This document shows positions 23,173-34,627 of a stretch of DNA of 64,000 nt, piece by piece (the first letter of the stretch is position 1; each line of letters opens with the position of its first letter). The notes beneath the pieces were generated by a model. That model was not told where the DNA came from. It saw only the letters and a program-made list of their open reading frames with translations, and searched no databases. The translations under genes and the position numbers were made by a program. This DNA comes from Glebionis coronaria (Eukaryota; Streptophyta; Magnoliopsida; Asterales; Asteraceae), in assembly GCA_025667525.1 (NCBI GenBank), contig CM046879.1, forward strand, positions 383,307,039-383,371,038. The letters run 5' to 3'.

Positions 23173-23647
23173 CACTTCCTTCTAGGCTGATTGTTGGCTA
23201 GGTTTTGCGGCTCTTAAAGATCAGTTTCCTAGAATGTATGCTCTCGATTCTACCAAGGATATCACAGTTAATTTACAACTTAATGATATTATTCTGGATC
23301 ATTCTTTTCGAAGGCAGCCTAGAGGAGGTGCTCAACAAGGTCAGTTTAATGCTCTTTCAAATTTGGTTTCTCACACAATTCTTTCCCCTATGTCGGATAG
23401 ATGGATTTGGTCTCTTGACGGTTCTGGCAAGTTCCCGGTTGCTTTATTACGTAAGGAGATTGACGACAAGAGGTTAGCTTCGATTTCCTTTCAAACTGGC
23501 TGGATCAAATGTGTTCCTATCAAAGTGAATATACTTGTTTGGAAAATAAAACTTGATGGTCTCCCTTCGCGTCTCAATATCTCGAGACGAGGCATTGACA
23601 TCAACTCCATTGCTTGCCCCAACTGTGACAGTGGTGTTTGTAGGATG
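23173..23647 (+). pseudogene. LINE C-terminal region with zf-RVT domain, interrupted by C1
   Basis: After frame changes near 23172-23234 the sequence encodes WIWSLDGSGKFPVALLRKEID, WIKCVPIKVNILVWK and ACPNCDSGV. This is the zinc-binding zf-RVT domain of plant non-LTR polyproteins, which would continue with more Cys/His residues. It stops at the C1 LTR at 23648. The five bases GGATG (23643-23647) would be one target duplication of C1. Confidence 0.85.
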
Positions 23648-24004
23648 TGTACACACGACTAACCAAACACGAATAACATGATGGATTAAACCGAAAAAGA
23701 AACATTAGATTAAGATGAAGAATAAAAGAGAAAACAAAAGGTTATGATTTCCTAGTGAGAGAAAGACATGATGTTTCTTTCTCTACCAACTATGAAAAAA
23801 TGGAAAACAGACACACAAATGAGGTGTTAGGGGCCTTTTATACTACAAGTGTAATGTATAAAAGGCCTTCCTCATTTGTGTATTCGGGACTAATTCCCAT
23901 TACATACATAACATAAACTAAGAACTCGCGACACCGTTGAATAAAATTTTCCACGAGCTTCGCAACGGTATATTTTATGACCATCACTTTAAATACGGCT
24001 AACA
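23648..24004 (-). repeat. 3' LTR of C1 with mirrored TATA boxes
   Basis: On the minus strand it starts TGTTAGCCG after the polypurine tract and ends GTGTACA, 357 bp. The plus strand has GGCCTTTTATAC at 23832-23843 and its exact reverse complement at 23856-23867, so each arm of a 12-bp inverted repeat carries a TATA box. The matching 5' LTR is not in the window. Confidence 0.82.
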
Positions 24005-26537
24005 ATCTCCCCCTAAGTGGTGGTCATGTAATATGTGACTTCACTTCTTTGATGTTGCAGACTTTGAAGCTCGTTGTCTTGAGAGTTCTTTCATAGTTCC
24101 TTTCATGACTTATGATCTTGGATCTTTAATCTTTGCCTTGACTTGATCTTGAAACTTTGCCAACTTGTGTTCTTGTGTCTTTTCCCACATACTCATATTT
24201 TGCATTGTCTTAAAAGCTTGTTAACAATCTCCTTTGATCATCAGAGTAGCGGAAGTCTTTGTCTTTAGATGTTCTTATGCTTTCTTCAATTACTTGAGTA
24301 TGTGGCCTTGAATTGCGACTCTTAAGATAACGCCACAGTTTGCATTCCTCCGGTTTCCCGTTATACAGTACAAGTATTGTACTTGTGATTAGGTAAGTTC
24401 AAAGAACTTCCTTGACAGGGTTTCCGCCAGTGGTAGTCGTTCTCATTACTTGAACATCTCGAAAGATAGTTCATAGTAAAGAGTGAATCATGCAGTTCCA
24501 TTATGCTGATTAAGTCGTCAATTCATTTCCTGTGACAAGTTTGAATCAATTAAGAACCAAGCCATTGTTGCTTTCCAGTTGACACAAGTTTGATTCGTAT
24601 AGAATCTCACAAGTTACCTACCGCAATGCTGTTTGATGATGACACTAGAAGGATTTCCATTCGTCACAGTAAATACTAAGAAGTATTACTCTGAATGTTC
24701 TGGCAAGATCATAAAGATATTGGGTCGAGACCTGGAACGAGTTCGAATCAAGAAATAATCAAACCACTATTGCTTTCCAGTTAGCATATGTTTAATTCAA
24801 GTGAATCTTACATATGACCTACCGTAGTGCTGTTTGATGGTAACACTGGAAGTATTTCTATTCATCACTGTGAATATTAAAGAGTATTACTCTGAATGTT
24901 CTGGCAATACCACAAGGATAGAGCGTAGGACTCTTTAAATTATCGCTCGTATTCTAATTATGAACAACAATTGATATATGGAATAAGTGTTCTAATGAGA
25001 TTTTTGATGAATCTCGTTGTCTCTAGACTCTATAAGTGCACGTTTATTTGGTGATCGGAGGCTGGAGAAAACTGCCACCTTTTCAATATCTACTATCTCG
25101 GAGTAAGAAAGTTGATAGAAATGAGTTGAACTCCGTGACAATTAAACAAACTTCTTTTGAGAGAAGCTTGAGTATGATGGGAAGGGTTGTGCATTGCATC
25201 ACTAGGTCCATGATGCTTTGTCTTCAGTACCAGAAATTATCAACGTGATTTTGATAATAGATGTATTAACCCGGTTTCTGCCGAAGTTGTATGGAGGCCT
25301 ATTTTCTTTTCACCCTTTATCCTTACATTTCTTTTTCATTCTTCAACACCTTCAATGCTTACCAAGACGTCATAACTAGCACTTTTTGGTGATTGTTCCA
25401 GTGCTAGCTTAAGTCATTAGTCGACATTTTTCCCGTACACTCAACTACTCCATCTTTCCTAAGGACTTCTAAATTCTAATGAATTGTCCCTGGAAAGATC
25501 CCTCCGGTTCTGGTTGGATCATAGGACGAATACCTAACCACCTTTTGACACCAATACCGTCGTGAATTAATGTGTTGAAGGGTATAGACATCGTAACCAG
25601 AAAAACCTATTGAAAAGGCAATTAAGGTGTTGATGAAATCAATGTTTACACCTTGAAATTTTTCTATATCACCAAAACGCTCCCCCTACATATGTGTATC
25701 ATAAAAGGAAAGGTTTTTGCACATATTAGGAAGAGAAAGCACTTATATCAAAGATCTTATCCAAGATGACACCTTTTGAACATATTTTATCACTATTCTC
25801 CCCCTCAAAAGTTGCATGTGTTTGTGAAATTTTTGATATACTAGTGATGTAACATGGAGAGAATAATGTTTCATGAAAATTTGGAACTATATTTTATGAT
25901 ATTTTTATACTCACCCTCGAAAAAAAGAATCTGATAAAAGAGAGGAGTATATGAGCACACAATTTGGAAGACACTGAAAAAAAATCTTTTGAAAATATCT
26001 TGAAAAATTGTGTTCAAAACCGAGAAAACTAAATTTCCCGTTGTTGAGGAAAAATGTACATAAATGAACATTTTCCTTGAGTTCATGAGCTTAAAACTTT
26101 GAATGTTTTAACATAAGCCCATGACCAAGAAAAATTAATTTCCCGTTGTTGAGGATAAGTCATAGATTTCCTTTCTTTGGGGACCGGTTTATAGTCTGAC
26201 ATGTGACTATAAGCCATTATGAGAAGAAAAATAGAAAAGACATGTTTTAAAAAAATTTGAACTCCCATTCGAACTTTATGTACATACCCGTGTCATTAGT
26301 GAGCGACATTTCTAAGTACGTCCATATTATCGATGCTGAGAGACATGTCGAAGAAGAATATTTTTGGTATTTTTGAAAGTTTTTTTCATTTTTTATTTTG
26401 TTTTTATAGGTTTTATATTTTGTATTTAGATTTTCTGATAAATATATACAAGGTTACTGCGAATGTGCAAGACGTTCAAGTTCATCTAGAGTGAAACTAC
26501 GCATACCAAGTCGACGAACCAAGAATTCAAATTTGTC
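24005..26537 (-). other. C1 polypurine tract and long non-coding 3' region
   Basis: The minus strand has TTAGGGGGAGAT directly before the LTR (24005-24016). No gene is seen in the remaining 2.5 kb. It holds two diverged tandem copies of a unit of about 200 bp (24540-24745 and 24745-24920, with TTGCTTTCCAGTT and ATTACTCTGAATGTTCTGGCAA). At 26020-26160 there are two GAGAAA...TTTCCCGTT hairpin-like units. Both kinds of repeat recur in the 3' region of N1. Short ORFs here are chance. Confidence 0.75.
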
Positions 26538-27059
26538 TTAAGAGAGAGCCTTGGTGAAGATGTCGGCTAGTTGGTAGTCCGTCTTGAAAAAATACAGTTT
26601 GATCGTTCCTCTTTTCACATGCTCCTTTATGAAATGGAATCGGACAACAATGTGCTTGGTCTTGGAGTGTTGGACCGGGTTACAGGATATGGAAATGGCT
26701 GATTGTGAATCACAATAAATAGGAACTTTGTTAAAGTGAAATCCATAATCCGTGAGTTGTGTTCTCATCCAAAGGACTTGAGCACTACACACGGATAGAG
26801 ACACATATTCTGCTTCTACGGTGGAAAACGCCGTGTAATCTTGTTTTCTTGAGGACCAACTCACTAGCTTCTCGCCTAAGAATTATGCTCCACCGGAAGT
26901 GCTCTTGAATGTATCATGACACCCTGCATGGTCGGCATCTGAGAAACCAGTTAGATTAAAACCAGAATCCTTCGTATACCAGAGACCCATGTGAATGGTT
27001 CCCCAGAGATAACGAAAGATCCTTTTAACCTCCTTGAGGTGCTTCTCGGTTGGCTTAGC
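26538..27059 (-). pseudogene. C1 RNase H domain
   Basis: The minus strand carries SDADHAGC, then [62 protein letters not shown] and [13 protein letters not shown]. An in-frame stop near 26885 precedes the 26538-26864 open part, and another at about 27060 cuts it from the reverse transcriptase. Confidence 0.88.
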
Positions 27060-28130
27060 CTAGTACCGAGCACATAAACAAGTATCATGCACAATATTCG
27101 GTCTGCTTGAGGTTAAGTACATAAGGGACCCGATCATACATTGGTATTTTTTAGCATCTACAAATGTCCCTTTCTTATCCAAATCAAGCTTGTGTTTAGT
27201 GTTCATTGGAGTACCAATAGGATCATAGTTTTCCATTCCAAATTTCTTTAGAATCTCGAGCACATATTTGGACTGGTTTATGAAAATACCACGGGGGGAT
27301 TGGTGAACTTGGAGACCAATAAAAAACGTCATTTCCCCCATCATGGACATTTCAAATCGGCTTTTCATAAGGTCGGCAAATAATATGGAATATTTTGGGT
27401 TTGTAGAGCCAAATATTATATCATCTACATAGACCTGAGCCACCAAGATTTCGTTGCCGTAGTGCTTGATAAGCAACGTTGGATCAATGGTTCCTTTGAT
27501 GAAGTGATTTTGGAGAAAAAATAATGATAATTCGTCGTACCATGCCCTCGGTGCTTGTTTCAAACCATAAATTGCCTTTTTCAACTTGTAGACATGGCTT
27601 GGATGTTCGGTGTTGATGAAACCTTCAGGTTGACATACGTACACATCTTCTTTTAACAGCTCGTGCAAGAAATCCATCTTCATGTCCATTTGATACACAG
27701 TGAACGATTTGTGTGCATCGTATGCCAAGAAAATCCTAATAGCTTCCATTCGAGCAACCGGGGCGAAGGATTCTGCGAAATCAATTCCCTCCTTCTGTTT
27801 ATAACCTCTCACAACTAACCGAGTCTTGTTCCTAATGACCGTTTGCTCTTCATCCATCTTGTTTTTTAATAACCATTTCAGGGTAAGGGGATTGATATTG
27901 TCTGGGCATGGTACTAACTCCCATACATCAAGTCGGATGAATTAATTGACCTCTTCTTGCATAGACTCAATCCATGATGCGTCGGTCATTGCTTCTTTAA
28001 CACTTGTTGGTTCCATTGTGCTGACTGATAGTGCATAGATACACATATCACCATCAGTACGCAACTGATTTCGTGTCGAGACTGGTCGTGAGAGATTGCC
28101 AATCACTTGAACCAAAGGATGATACTTAGT
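27060..28130 (-). pseudogene. C1 reverse transcriptase
   Basis: The open part 27060-27857 has [36 protein letters not shown], the [10 protein letters not shown] equivalent [13 protein letters not shown], the catalytic YVDDIIFGS and [11 protein letters not shown]. The N-terminal fingers continue to about 28080 (the plus-strand complement of WIESMQEEVNQF lies near 27950) with a stop or frame change near 27860. Frame decay is light; only a few substitutions break it. Confidence 0.9.
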
Positions 28131-28379
28131 CTATTTGTGTTCATGTGGAAGTGTATGAGAAACTTGATGCGAGCTTGACTGATCCACATATGGTGTTGAA
28201 GGTTGGGTAGTACTTGTGGAAGCCGCAAATGGATTAACAAACTCATGTTCGTTGAGCATCGCATTGTTTTCATTTTCAACAACTATTTCATTCTGAAGAT
28301 GAACATGATTAGGAATTTGCTGAGAAGGTTGTTGAGTCGCATCAGCAGTCAGAGAAGTGGTTGTAATATTTGGAGTCAA
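28131..28379 (-). pseudogene. C1 linker between integrase and reverse transcriptase
   Basis: A Ser/Thr/Gln-rich low-complexity segment (DATQQPSQQIPNHVHLQNEIV, STSTTQPSTPYVDQSS), as is usual between integrase and reverse transcriptase in copia polyproteins. It directly follows a deletion that removed the C-terminal half of integrase. Confidence 0.7.
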
Positions 28380-28889
28380 TATGGTTGAGGTTGACGTAGA
28401 CGGTGCAGAAGAAGATGCCGTTATCTGTTCTTACAATGTTGACAGGGGCTTGCAGTAGTACTGATGTTTTCTTCAAGAAATTGATGATCACTCCAAGGGC
28501 TTCATCTTTTGAAGCAAGAAAATGAACCCATGTGTAACGAGAATAATCATCCACAATCACTAGGACGTACCGCTTACCCTTGATGCTTTTGATTCTCATT
28601 GGGCCACATAAATCCATATGTAGGATATGTAACATTTTAGTTGAGTTAGGAACAGGTTTGGGTTTGTGAGGATTCTTCTTACTTTTACCTTGCTCACATG
28701 AAGGACAAAGATGGTCTTTTGTATATTTGAACTTTGGAAGACCGGTAACGATTTTGTTGATGTGGCTCGGGCCATGAGACATATTGGAGAAGCAGCAGAC
28801 ATTTGAAAAAGATCAATGGTGTAAAGGTTGGTGGTACCATTTCCTTTCAACAAATCAATTCCTTCAAGATCTCTTACAAAACAAAACAT
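28342..28889 (-). pseudogene. C1 integrase, C-terminal half deleted
   Basis: The minus strand holds the zinc-binding N-terminus (GLPKFKYTKDHLCPSCEQGKSKK), then the core start LHMDLCGPMRIKSIKGKRYVLVIVDDYSRYTWVHFL and VRTDNG with the second catalytic Asp. The expected following part with the NGVVER segment and catalytic Glu is absent: the frame passes straight into unrelated residues and then the linker. The frame also changes near 28600-28780. Confidence 0.85.
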
Positions 28890-29227
28890 GTATGACTTCT
28901 AAAGGTTACTTCCAAGTCTGAATCACATAATTGCCCAACCGAGAATAAATTATGTCCCAAGCCATCAACAAAAGAGACTCTGGTGATGATTATATTTCCC
29001 AAATGAATATCACCAAAGCCTAGAATTAGAGCAACATGATCATTTCCAAATCGAACAGTTCCCATGAATCACCAAACAAAGTTCTTGAGAAGGCTTCGAT
29101 TCCCAGACATATGTTTGGAACAGCCCGAGTCCACGCACCAGAGACAAATTTCAACAGCCTGCCAATGATAAGAGAAGAATATATTTTGGCAACCGATAAA
29201 ATAGGTTCCTGTAGGGTTAGATGATAA
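28874..29227 (-). pseudogene. C1 protease and pre-integrase remnant
   Basis: On the minus strand, around 29065-29150, a frameshifted copia protease DSGCSKHM-like segment is seen (SGAWTRAVPNICLG in one frame). It is followed by RFGNDHVALILGFGDIHLGNIIITRVSFVDGLGHNLFSVGQLCDSDLEVTF at 28874-29065. Several frame changes make it non-functional. Confidence 0.78.
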
Positions 29228-30377
29228 TTAAGCCTTATCACATACCGACATTTCACTGTCAGTATGAGATCTACTAGTGTCGATAGTTTTGCCACTACAA
29301 TCAAAATTTCTACCAGTAGGCAACCATTTAAAGGTGAAGCTAGGGCTACTAGGCTTCGCAAGACTTTCTGTGGACCCTACGTGCGTACTTTTTGGAACAT
29401 ACACCTTAGCCTTAGGAGTGCTATGTTTTTTACTGATTGACAGCTTATCAATACGAGTGTAACCACAATAATTCAACCCATTCATAGTCAAGCCACAAGC
29501 ATAATGACTAAAGGTAAAGAAACATTTATTACATTTAGCAAAAATAACTTCAGATTTTTCATTTCGAATAGCAAGCTTAAATTCATTACATTCAGATGAA
29601 TTAAGTTTCTGATTATGATTGAAAACGGAAATTCCTAGGGTGTTCTTCTACTTCCACATTATTGAGCTTGGGTCGACTACTTCTAGAGGCAAAAGGGACC
29701 CTATCATTCCTTGTATTGCTCGTAGGTTGTGGCCTTCTGCTCTTAGAGTAGTTGTTTATTCCTGTAGAAGAAGACACACGTCTATTAGAATTAGTACTTT
29801 TTAAATCAATGACTTGTGGTTGAGATATAGTGGTCGGTTTTGTCCTAACACTTGCTTTACGTTGTTTGCTAGGCACAGAGGTATCGACCCTAGGTTGAGA
29901 GGGATAACTAACACGAAACATTCCTGGGGCAATCACGGCAGCTTTCGTTCCAGCAACCTTGGGAAAAGGTGTTACAACAATACGAGTAGGTCCCGAGGTT
30001 GTTGGTTTCCGGATCATCGTGTCCACAATCGAGCTAGACTCAGAAGTCTTATCTTTTAACAAGGCCTTTAACTTACAGTTCTCACAGATTTTATTGATTA
30101 GTTTCTGGTAGACAGACTTACTTTGTTCTACAGCCCGCTTATATGAAACAACTTCAGATTCTAAATCTGCAATCTTAGCCTTAAGCTTCTGAACATTCCC
30201 ATCACTGGCCTTCTCTAGCCCAGAAGAAGCCAGATTGTTTCCCTGAGCACCTCCCAACTGAGCTGTCAACCGTACGATTTTTTGTTGCACTTCATTGTAA
30301 GCTTTATCGTACGAAATCTTGTCATATTCATCACATTTTTTGACAAATTTATTCCAAAGATCGGTGAATTCTTTATC
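29228..30377 (-). pseudogene. C1 polyprotein spacer with CX2CX5HX2C motif
   Basis: The minus strand encodes the long region between gag and protease. 30290-29613 is helical then Ser/Thr/Arg-rich (MQQKIVRLTAQLGGAQGNN, then PQVIDLKSTNSNRRVSSS). About 29590-29500 has CNKCFFTFSHYAC, a CX2CX5HX2C arrangement. 29491-29228 has FKWLPTGRNFDCSGKTID before the protease. The same order, with CRKCVFTANHDSC, occurs in N1 at 35190-35120. The upstream edge is interrupted at 30378 by N1. Confidence 0.82.
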
Positions 30378-30382
30378 CTTTT

Positions 30383-30674
30383 TGTAGGATCGTGTTTTTC
30401 TAAGGATTTAGCATTGTATGGATTAATCTATTGAATGATGATAAATGGAAGAACTTAGAGAGAGAAAGAAGAGAGAGAAAGGAGAGGATGAAGAAGAAAA
30501 GATGAAATGTGATTATGTGAAATGGAAGTGAACCAACAACCCCTCCTAACATGCTAGGAGGGAGGTTTATATAGCCCACCCTACATGTGGGCTATATGGG
30601 CTATATTGGATCACAAGCCCAATATCATTGGAGTGACCGATCCTTTCTAAATACGTAAAAACGTATTTCCAATA
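30383..30674 (-). repeat. 3' LTR of N1
   Basis: A 292-bp direct repeat of 38508-38799. It has TATATAAAC on the minus strand at 30565-30573. Its inner end reads CCAATA on the plus strand where the other LTR has CCAACA. Confidence 0.93.
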
Positions 30675-33600
30675 ATCTCCCCCAAAGGGACGTCACTCCA
30701 AGTTACAATGTCCTAAATAGTCTATAGCTCGTGATCTATGCTAATAATGATGTGACCGAGACTTTCCTTGGAAAAACGTATTTCCAACAATCTCCCCCAA
30801 AGGAAGGTCATCATTTTACAAAATCTTAAACCTAGCATACTATGCTTGAGTCTTCGATCTTGTTCTTGTGAACATGCTTGATGTGATCTTTGACTTCAGC
30901 CTTGAGCATGTTTCCTTGCCTTGATCTTGTGCATTCATCACTTGTGATATTCGCCTCTTCGTGACTTCATGTTCCACATACTTATACCTTTATAATTCTT
31001 GAAAGCTTCAGAGTTTGATACAGCGGAAGACTTAACTTTTAGGCTTTCTAGAATTTAAATGAGATATTAAGTGCGTAAAGTATAAGCATGTGGGGACGAC
31101 TTCTTCTTGGATTCCGCAACGCCACCGTCTTCAAATGCCGCAACATAAGTAGACACGAACGAAATGGCTTTGAACATTTCATTCTAAATCGGTAGCATTT
31201 TACCTCCGGTCGGTGAAGACCGTTGGACGATATTAGATATCGTACCCGTGACGGATAGTTTCAATTAAGTAACTTCCTGACAGGATTTCGCGGGTAAACC
31301 CGTTCTCTTTATTCAACCGTCCAAAGCTGACTGCGAACATAAAGAGTGAATCATTTGGATAATAATATCCGCATGATTTGAAGCCGTCAATTCATGTTCA
31401 TGGAACAAGTGAAATTCAATTAAGAACCGCACCATCGTTGCTTTCCAGTTGTCACGAGCTTGATTCGTATAGAATCTTGCAAGTTACCTACCAAGTGCTG
31501 TTTGAGGTTAACACTAGAAGGATTTCCACTCATCACTGTGAACACTAAGGTATCACTCTGAGTGTTCTGGCAAGATCACTAAGATATTGCGTAGAGGCCT
31601 GGAACGTGTTTAAATTCAGTTAAGAATTAAACAGCTGTTGCTTTCCAGTTATCGCAAGTTTGATTCATAAAGAATCGCACAGTCACCTACCATGAGCTTT
31701 TTGATATTCGCTCAAGAAGGATTTCCATCTTCATTGTAAATACTTTCGTATTACTCGGATGTTCAGGCAAGATCATGAAGATTTTACGTAGGACTCTTAA
31801 GATCTTTCTTACTTTTCACGGTGTGTGAAGAAGCAAGGAAATATGAAAGTGTGTCCTAATTAGATATTTGATGATCTCAAATGGCTCTAGACTCGATCGT
31901 GCATTTTGGATTTTTAGTGATCGGAGGCTGGAGAGGAGTGCCACCATTTCAATACCAATTTATTCGGAGTGAATAAATCAATAGATAATGTGTTGTCTCC
32001 GTGTGATTAAAACAAATATCTTTTAAGAGATATCTGAGTTAGCTGGGATGGGTTTTGCCTTGCATCACTGGGTCCATGATGTATGTCTTCAATATCAAGA
32101 ATCATTAAACAATGATCTTAATAGCATATGTATTGACCCGGTTTCTGCCTAAGTTGAAAGGAGGGCTTCTTTCTTTACACCCTTTATCTTTACAATTCTT
32201 TTTCATTCTTCAACCCCTTCAATGCTTACCAATACGTCATCACTAGCACCTTGTTGTGATTGTTCCAGTGCTAACTTAAGTACTTGGTCGGCACTCAGCT
32301 ACGTTCACAATCTTTCTCCATCTTTCCTAAGGACTACTATTTCTAGCTATGGAATGTCCTTGGGAAGATTCCTCCAGTTCTAGAGGAATCATTAGACTTT
32401 AACCTATCCTGCCATCCTTATGTCACCACAATCTTCACCGTCGTGAATAGAGATGTTTTGGGTAAGTGTATGTCACCATGAAATCCATTTTGAAGTGCAC
32501 ATCCATTTTGCTCCCCCTTAACATATGCCACGATATCCGAAAACATTTCGCACATGTCAGGATGAGCTAGCACGTTAAGTCAAACCCTTTGTGATTAATC
32601 ATTTCCCATATTAAATCACATTTTCTCCCCCATATTAAAAATATTAACCCAATCGATGTTTTTAATATCAATTGATTTAATAGCATTTTAAGAAAATTTG
32701 GGAAGAAAAATGCAAATCCAATTATCTTCATGAATTACACAAGCTCCCCCTCAAATTAATGAGGGTGTGCTGAAACGTAAATTAAATACCTTTTAAACAC
32801 AAGTGTAAGGTATTTATCACGTGCAAAGATCATATATGATAATGAATTCACAAGATTAGCAATTTACGACGTAGGACCTAAATGATGGAGAACATCATAT
32901 GAAAGATTCACATGGTTCTTGTTCACGAATGTTGGTCACCTCGTCACGTCTGAAGTTATCTCTTGACTCCATGTGTATGATTGATATCGTTGTCTTGACA
33001 CCAATATGTGAACTTGGCACTCTCGGCATCAAGGATTCTGAATGCTGGACAATTGCTCCCCCTCAATTGTTGACCCGTGTTCTATTGAAAGAGTTGTAGT
33101 CACCGTTTGAGTAGTCGCATCGTCGAGTATGTAGATATCAGTTGTAAGTTGCTACGGTTGGTGGAGATGATAACTTCATAAAAACAAGACTTCTCTTGTT
33201 TTAACAAATAAATGCACTGAATCGTACATATATTCGTGTTAGATTGTGTTATTACGTAAACACAATCCCTTACATGGTTATAAAGTAAACCATGCCCGAG
33301 AAAATTAATTCCCGTTGTTGAGTCAAAGCTTTCCGGTGAAATGCTTGACTTGAGTATGAAAAGCGGGTTACTATCTGAAATAATAGCAATCCATTTTGAG
33401 CATGTTTTAAAACATTTAAACTTCTGCTCGAACTTTATTTACAACCCCGTGTCATTATTGAATGGCATTTCTAGGTTCGTAAATATTATCGATTCCAGAA
33501 GACATGCTCTTTTTATCAAAACATTTTGAACACATTTTGAAAGATTTAGAAAAATCTTTTGAAAAAATTCTTGAAAAATTGTGTTCCAAGTTTTGAAAAA

Positions 33601-34627
33601 CAATTACTTGAGCTTAAGATGTTGAATATCTTACAAAACGAGCTCAAGTCCGAGAAGTTTTAAACTTCCCGTTGTTAAGGATAAGTTACCATCGGCGATA
33701 AACTTTCCTTTTATCTGAAGGACGAGTTCTAAGCTGACATTTACTTAGAAGTCGTTTTCATGAGCTTGAAAACTTTGACTGTTTTAACGGAAAGCTCATG
33801 ACCGAGAAAGGTTAATTTCTCGTTATGAGGAAAAGTTCTCTTATTTAAAAGATACACTTTCCTTTCTGAGCTTAAAACTTCGAATGTTTTAAGACAAGCT
33901 CATGACCGAGAAAGGTGAATTTCTCGTTAAGAGGATAAGTTATCATAAAAGATAAACTTTCCTTTATTTTAAGTTCGAGTTACAGTCTGACATTTAACTG
34001 TAAGTCATTGTGCATGAGCTTAAAAACTTCGAATGTTTTTTGATATAAACTCATGCCCGAGAAAAATTAATTTCTCGTTGTAAGGATAAGTTTATCATCG
34101 GCGATAAACTTTCCTTTCTTTGATGCACGGGTTATCGTCTGATATTTAACGATAAGCCATATACACGAGCTTAAAACCGTCGAATAGTTTTAATGAAAGC
34201 TCGTGTCCGAAAAAAGTTAATTTCTTGTTAAGAGGGTAAGTTATCGTTGCGTAGATAAACTTCCCTGTCTCTGAAGTCCGGGTCATCGTCTGTCATTTAA
34301 CGAGGAGCCATTTACACGAGCTTAAAACCTTTGAATAGTTTAAATGTAAGCTCGTGTCCGAGAAAATTTAATTTCTCGTTTTGAGGGTAAGTTATCGTTG
34401 ACGAGATAAACTTCCCTTTCGCTGAAGTTCGGGTCACCTGCTGTGATTTGAATGTAAGCCAATGTGCATGAGCTTAAAAACTTGGAATGTTTTTGATATA
34501 AGCCCATGCCCGAGAAAAATTAATTTCTCGTTGTTAGGATAAGTTTATCATCGGCGATAAACTTTCCTTTCTTTGATGAACGAGTTACAGTCTGTGATGT
34601 GACTGTAAGTCCTTATTCACTGTAAGC
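30675..34627 (-). repeat. N1 3' non-coding region with duplicated polypurine tract and hairpin repeats
   Basis: The polypurine tract lies beside the LTR at about 30677-30690. A second copy of the LTR edge plus tract (AAACGTATTTCCAACAATC then TCCCCCAAAGGA) lies at about 30772-30800. Two diverged copies of the ~200-bp unit also seen in C1 lie at 31420-31790. From about 33290 to 34540 a unit of roughly 100-155 bp recurs eight times, each with CCGAGAAA...TTTCTCGTT, AGGATAAGTT and ACTTTCCTTT. No gene is seen; the 32899-33099 and 33341-33529 ORFs are chance. Confidence 0.75.

Noticed and set aside
24540..24920. CRISPR-like direct repeats
   Set aside because: Two diverged ~200-bp tandem units in a plant retrotransposon 3' region; no short regular repeats with unique spacers.
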